NCBI GenBank assembly: GCA_001780385.1
Contig: MFGW01000171.1
Location: 27,509-33,809 of the forward strand
DNA: 6,301 nt
DNA from: Candidatus Fischerbacteria bacterium RBG_13_37_8
GTDB taxonomy: Bacteria > Acidobacteriota > HRBIN11 > MFGW01
Direction of reading: 5' to 3'
A program made the translations under genes and the position numbers. The notes beneath the pieces are model-generated. The model had not been told where the DNA came from. It was given only the letters and a program-made list of their open reading frames with translations, and did no database searches. Positions 5,236-6,301 of the stretch are shown one piece after another. Every line of letters starts with the position of its first letter. Position 1 is the first letter of the stretch.

Positions 5236-6191
5236 CCAGAAAAAACCACAGAGAACACGATTGGGAAATGAAGTTTTCTTTATTCCTCCGTGTACTCTGT
5301 TTTTCTCTGAATGGGTGCGGGGATTTTTGGATGCTGTAAAGATGAAGGAGGACTGGATTGAGAATATGCAGAAAAAAGCCCTCATTCTTGAATCCCACCA
5401 TTCGACTCATATTGAGGGCACGGCACTAAGCCTTGAACAAGCTAAAAGCCTTTTGAAAGGCAAAAAGGTCAAAGGTGTCAATCAGAATGATGAAAGAGAG
5501 CTTTTGAATTATAAGAGAGCTGTGGATTTTATTGCAAAAAATCTTGGTAAGGATGCTCCAGTCTCCGAAGGCCTTATTCGAGAGCTTCACAAGATTCTTG
5601 TGAAAGGCGTGCGTGGCGAAAATGCATACCCGGGTAATTATCGCAAGATTCAAAATTATGTTGTCAATTCGCGTACACATGAAATCATATATACTCCGCC
5701 GATGCCTCTAGATGTTCCTTATCTTATGCGGGAGTTCGCTGAATGGATCAATAAAGCAGAGGATGTTTCTCCGGTTTTTGTGGCAGGCATTGCCCAATTT
5801 CAGCTTGTACATATTCATCCGTTTATTGATGGTAATGGCAGAGCAGCAAGGCTTCTCTCAACGCTTATTCTTTACAAGACTGGATATAATTTCAAACGTC
5901 TTTTTACTATTTCTGAGTATTATGACAAGGATCGTCCGGCTTATTATCAGGCTATTCGATCTGTCAAAAATAACGACATGGACATGACGGGATGGCTTGA
6001 ATATTTTATTGATGGTTTGCGCTCGCAAATGATAGAAATTCAGGCTAAGGGGGAGCATTTGATAAGACAGGATAGCCTCCTGTATCCGGCGCACTGCTCA
6101 GCGGGACTTGGAAGATTTAATAAAGAAAAGGATAATCAAAGTAATAGCTAAAAGCTTAACTGACCCAACTAGACACTACATCTTACTGTGA
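5222..6191 (+). pseudogene. Fic-family (AMP-transferase) gene, N-terminus unclear, C-terminus frameshifted
   Basis: The main frame runs 309 codons (5222-6151). The catalytic motif HPFIDGNGRAAR (199-210) is perfect: His for activation, D/N-G-N-G-R for phosphate and Mg binding. STHIEG (61-66) fits the [S/T]xxxE[G/N] inhibitory helix of class II Fic proteins, with E65 as the blocking Glu. YTPPMPLDVP (157-166) is the target-binding flap. Such enzymes usually transfer AMP from ATP to Ser/Thr/Tyr of a target. After RQD (284) the frame diverges from the family, while the next frame (from about 6084) reads RRTAQRDLEDLIKK, later LTDPTRHYILL, to TGA 6189-6191: the expected end of the C-terminal winged-helix domain. 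The roughly 30-40 residues that normally lie between are absent, so a deletion with frameshift occurred near 6075-6090. The first 28 codons come from an inverted repeat; ATG 5342 or ATG 5366 (after AAGGAGG at 5345-5351, 14-base gap) are likelier starts. The truncated enzyme might still be catalytic. Confidence 0.8.
5242..5304. repeat. CACAGAG-type inverted repeat
   Basis: ACAGAGAACACG (5248-5259) and CGTGTACTCTGT (5289-5300) are complementary at 11 of 12 positions, flanked by A-runs and T-runs and separated by 29 bases. From memory, CCACAGAGAACAC / GTGTNCTCTGTGG words recur in intergenic DNA of many environmental bacteria. It overlaps the first 28 or so codons of the Fic reading frame, so those codons are probably not original Fic sequence. 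Confidence 0.5.
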
Positions 6192-6217
6192 CATACCGTG
6201 ACATGCTGCTGTGACAT
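6188..6217. repeat. Three GTGACAT direct repeats
   Basis: GTGACAT at 6188-6194, 6198-6204 and 6211-6217, with periods of 10 and 13 bases, overlapping the shifted stop of the Fic gene. They may be a protein-binding cluster or simple-sequence expansion. No function is assigned. Confidence 0.4.
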
Positions 6218-6257
6218 TAATATATAAGCAATATTGTTTTGTTCTTACTTCATAGGA

Positions 6258-6301
6258 TAATCGTTTTTCGCCATATAGAATTATAGAGGAAGAATTGGCC
6301 A
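6258..6301 (-). promoter_or_regulatory. Edge-truncated promoter repeat (copy E)
   Basis: CATATAGAATTATAGAG (6272-6288) is identical to 603-619 of copy B, and GAAGAATT following it also nearly matches. On the minus strand TATAAT is at 6285-6280; with the usual 17-base spacer the -35 box would be at 6308-6303, just outside. It points into the 3' end of the Fic gene, where no minus-strand gene exists, so it would give an antisense transcript or is an orphan copy. A nine-codon frame (MAKNDYPMK) starts at its ATATG. Confidence 0.5.

Noticed and set aside
5426..6094. Minus-strand and shifted plus-strand frames inside the Fic gene
   Set aside because: Shadows of the conserved Fic frame; no independent support.
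5222..6191. Fic as the toxin of a toxin-antitoxin pair
   Set aside because: The inhibitory helix is inside the same protein (class II) and no small antitoxin gene lies next to it.

Overview
The window looks like a piece of chromosome from an uncultured or environmental Gram-negative-type bacterium. Support for this is a Sec-type signal peptide on a probable extracellular carbohydrate-associated protein, a GT39/ArnT-like membrane glycosyltransferase, a Fic-family protein and a fragment of an SBBP-type beta-propeller. The phylum cannot be fixed from sequence alone. Coding regions have moderate GC (highest in the first 408 bases), whereas the intergenic regions are strongly AT-rich and full of short repeats.

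Layout: (1) 1-408, minus strand: the N-terminal 136 codons of a secreted protein that runs off the left edge. (2) 409-1157: an AT-rich regulatory stretch with two tandem minus-strand copies of a repeated promoter, a long hairpin, a possible 66-codon minus-strand gene or remnant, an 18-bp palindrome, and a plus-strand promoter. (3) 1158-2951, plus strand: an intact 597-residue cytosolic protein of no family I recognise, with a textbook Shine-Dalgarno and promoter. (4) 2948-3427: a gene-poor stretch with a probable minus-strand gene remnant carrying an in-frame stop. (5) 3428-4927, minus strand: a 499-residue multi-spanning glycosyltransferase. (6) 4928-5310: a further copy of the repeated promoter, a broken SBBP blade, and a CACAGAG-type inverted repeat. 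(7) 5222-6191, plus strand: a Fic adenylyltransferase-family gene with an intact catalytic motif whose C-terminal winged-helix domain has been lost to a deletion plus frameshift. (8) 6192-6301: GTGACAT direct repeats and a final, edge-truncated copy of the promoter repeat.

The most notable signal is not a gene. It is a recurrent promoter-like cassette: a TTGAAT or TTGAGA box, exactly 17 bases, TATAAT, then a conserved ATATG four to six bases later, often followed by an AT-rich tail. It occurs five times in 6.3 kb (one copy cut by the edge). Three copies stand in front of the three main unrelated genes and two are without an obvious target. One pair shares 21 identical bases beyond the promoter boxes although about 4.4 kb apart, so the copies look related by duplication and not only by functional constraint. 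Together with the gene fragments (SBBP blade, truncated Fic, stop-containing remnant), the window reads as an accessory region assembled and eroded by repeated rearrangement. I see no operon, RNA gene, CRISPR array or recognisable complete mobile element.
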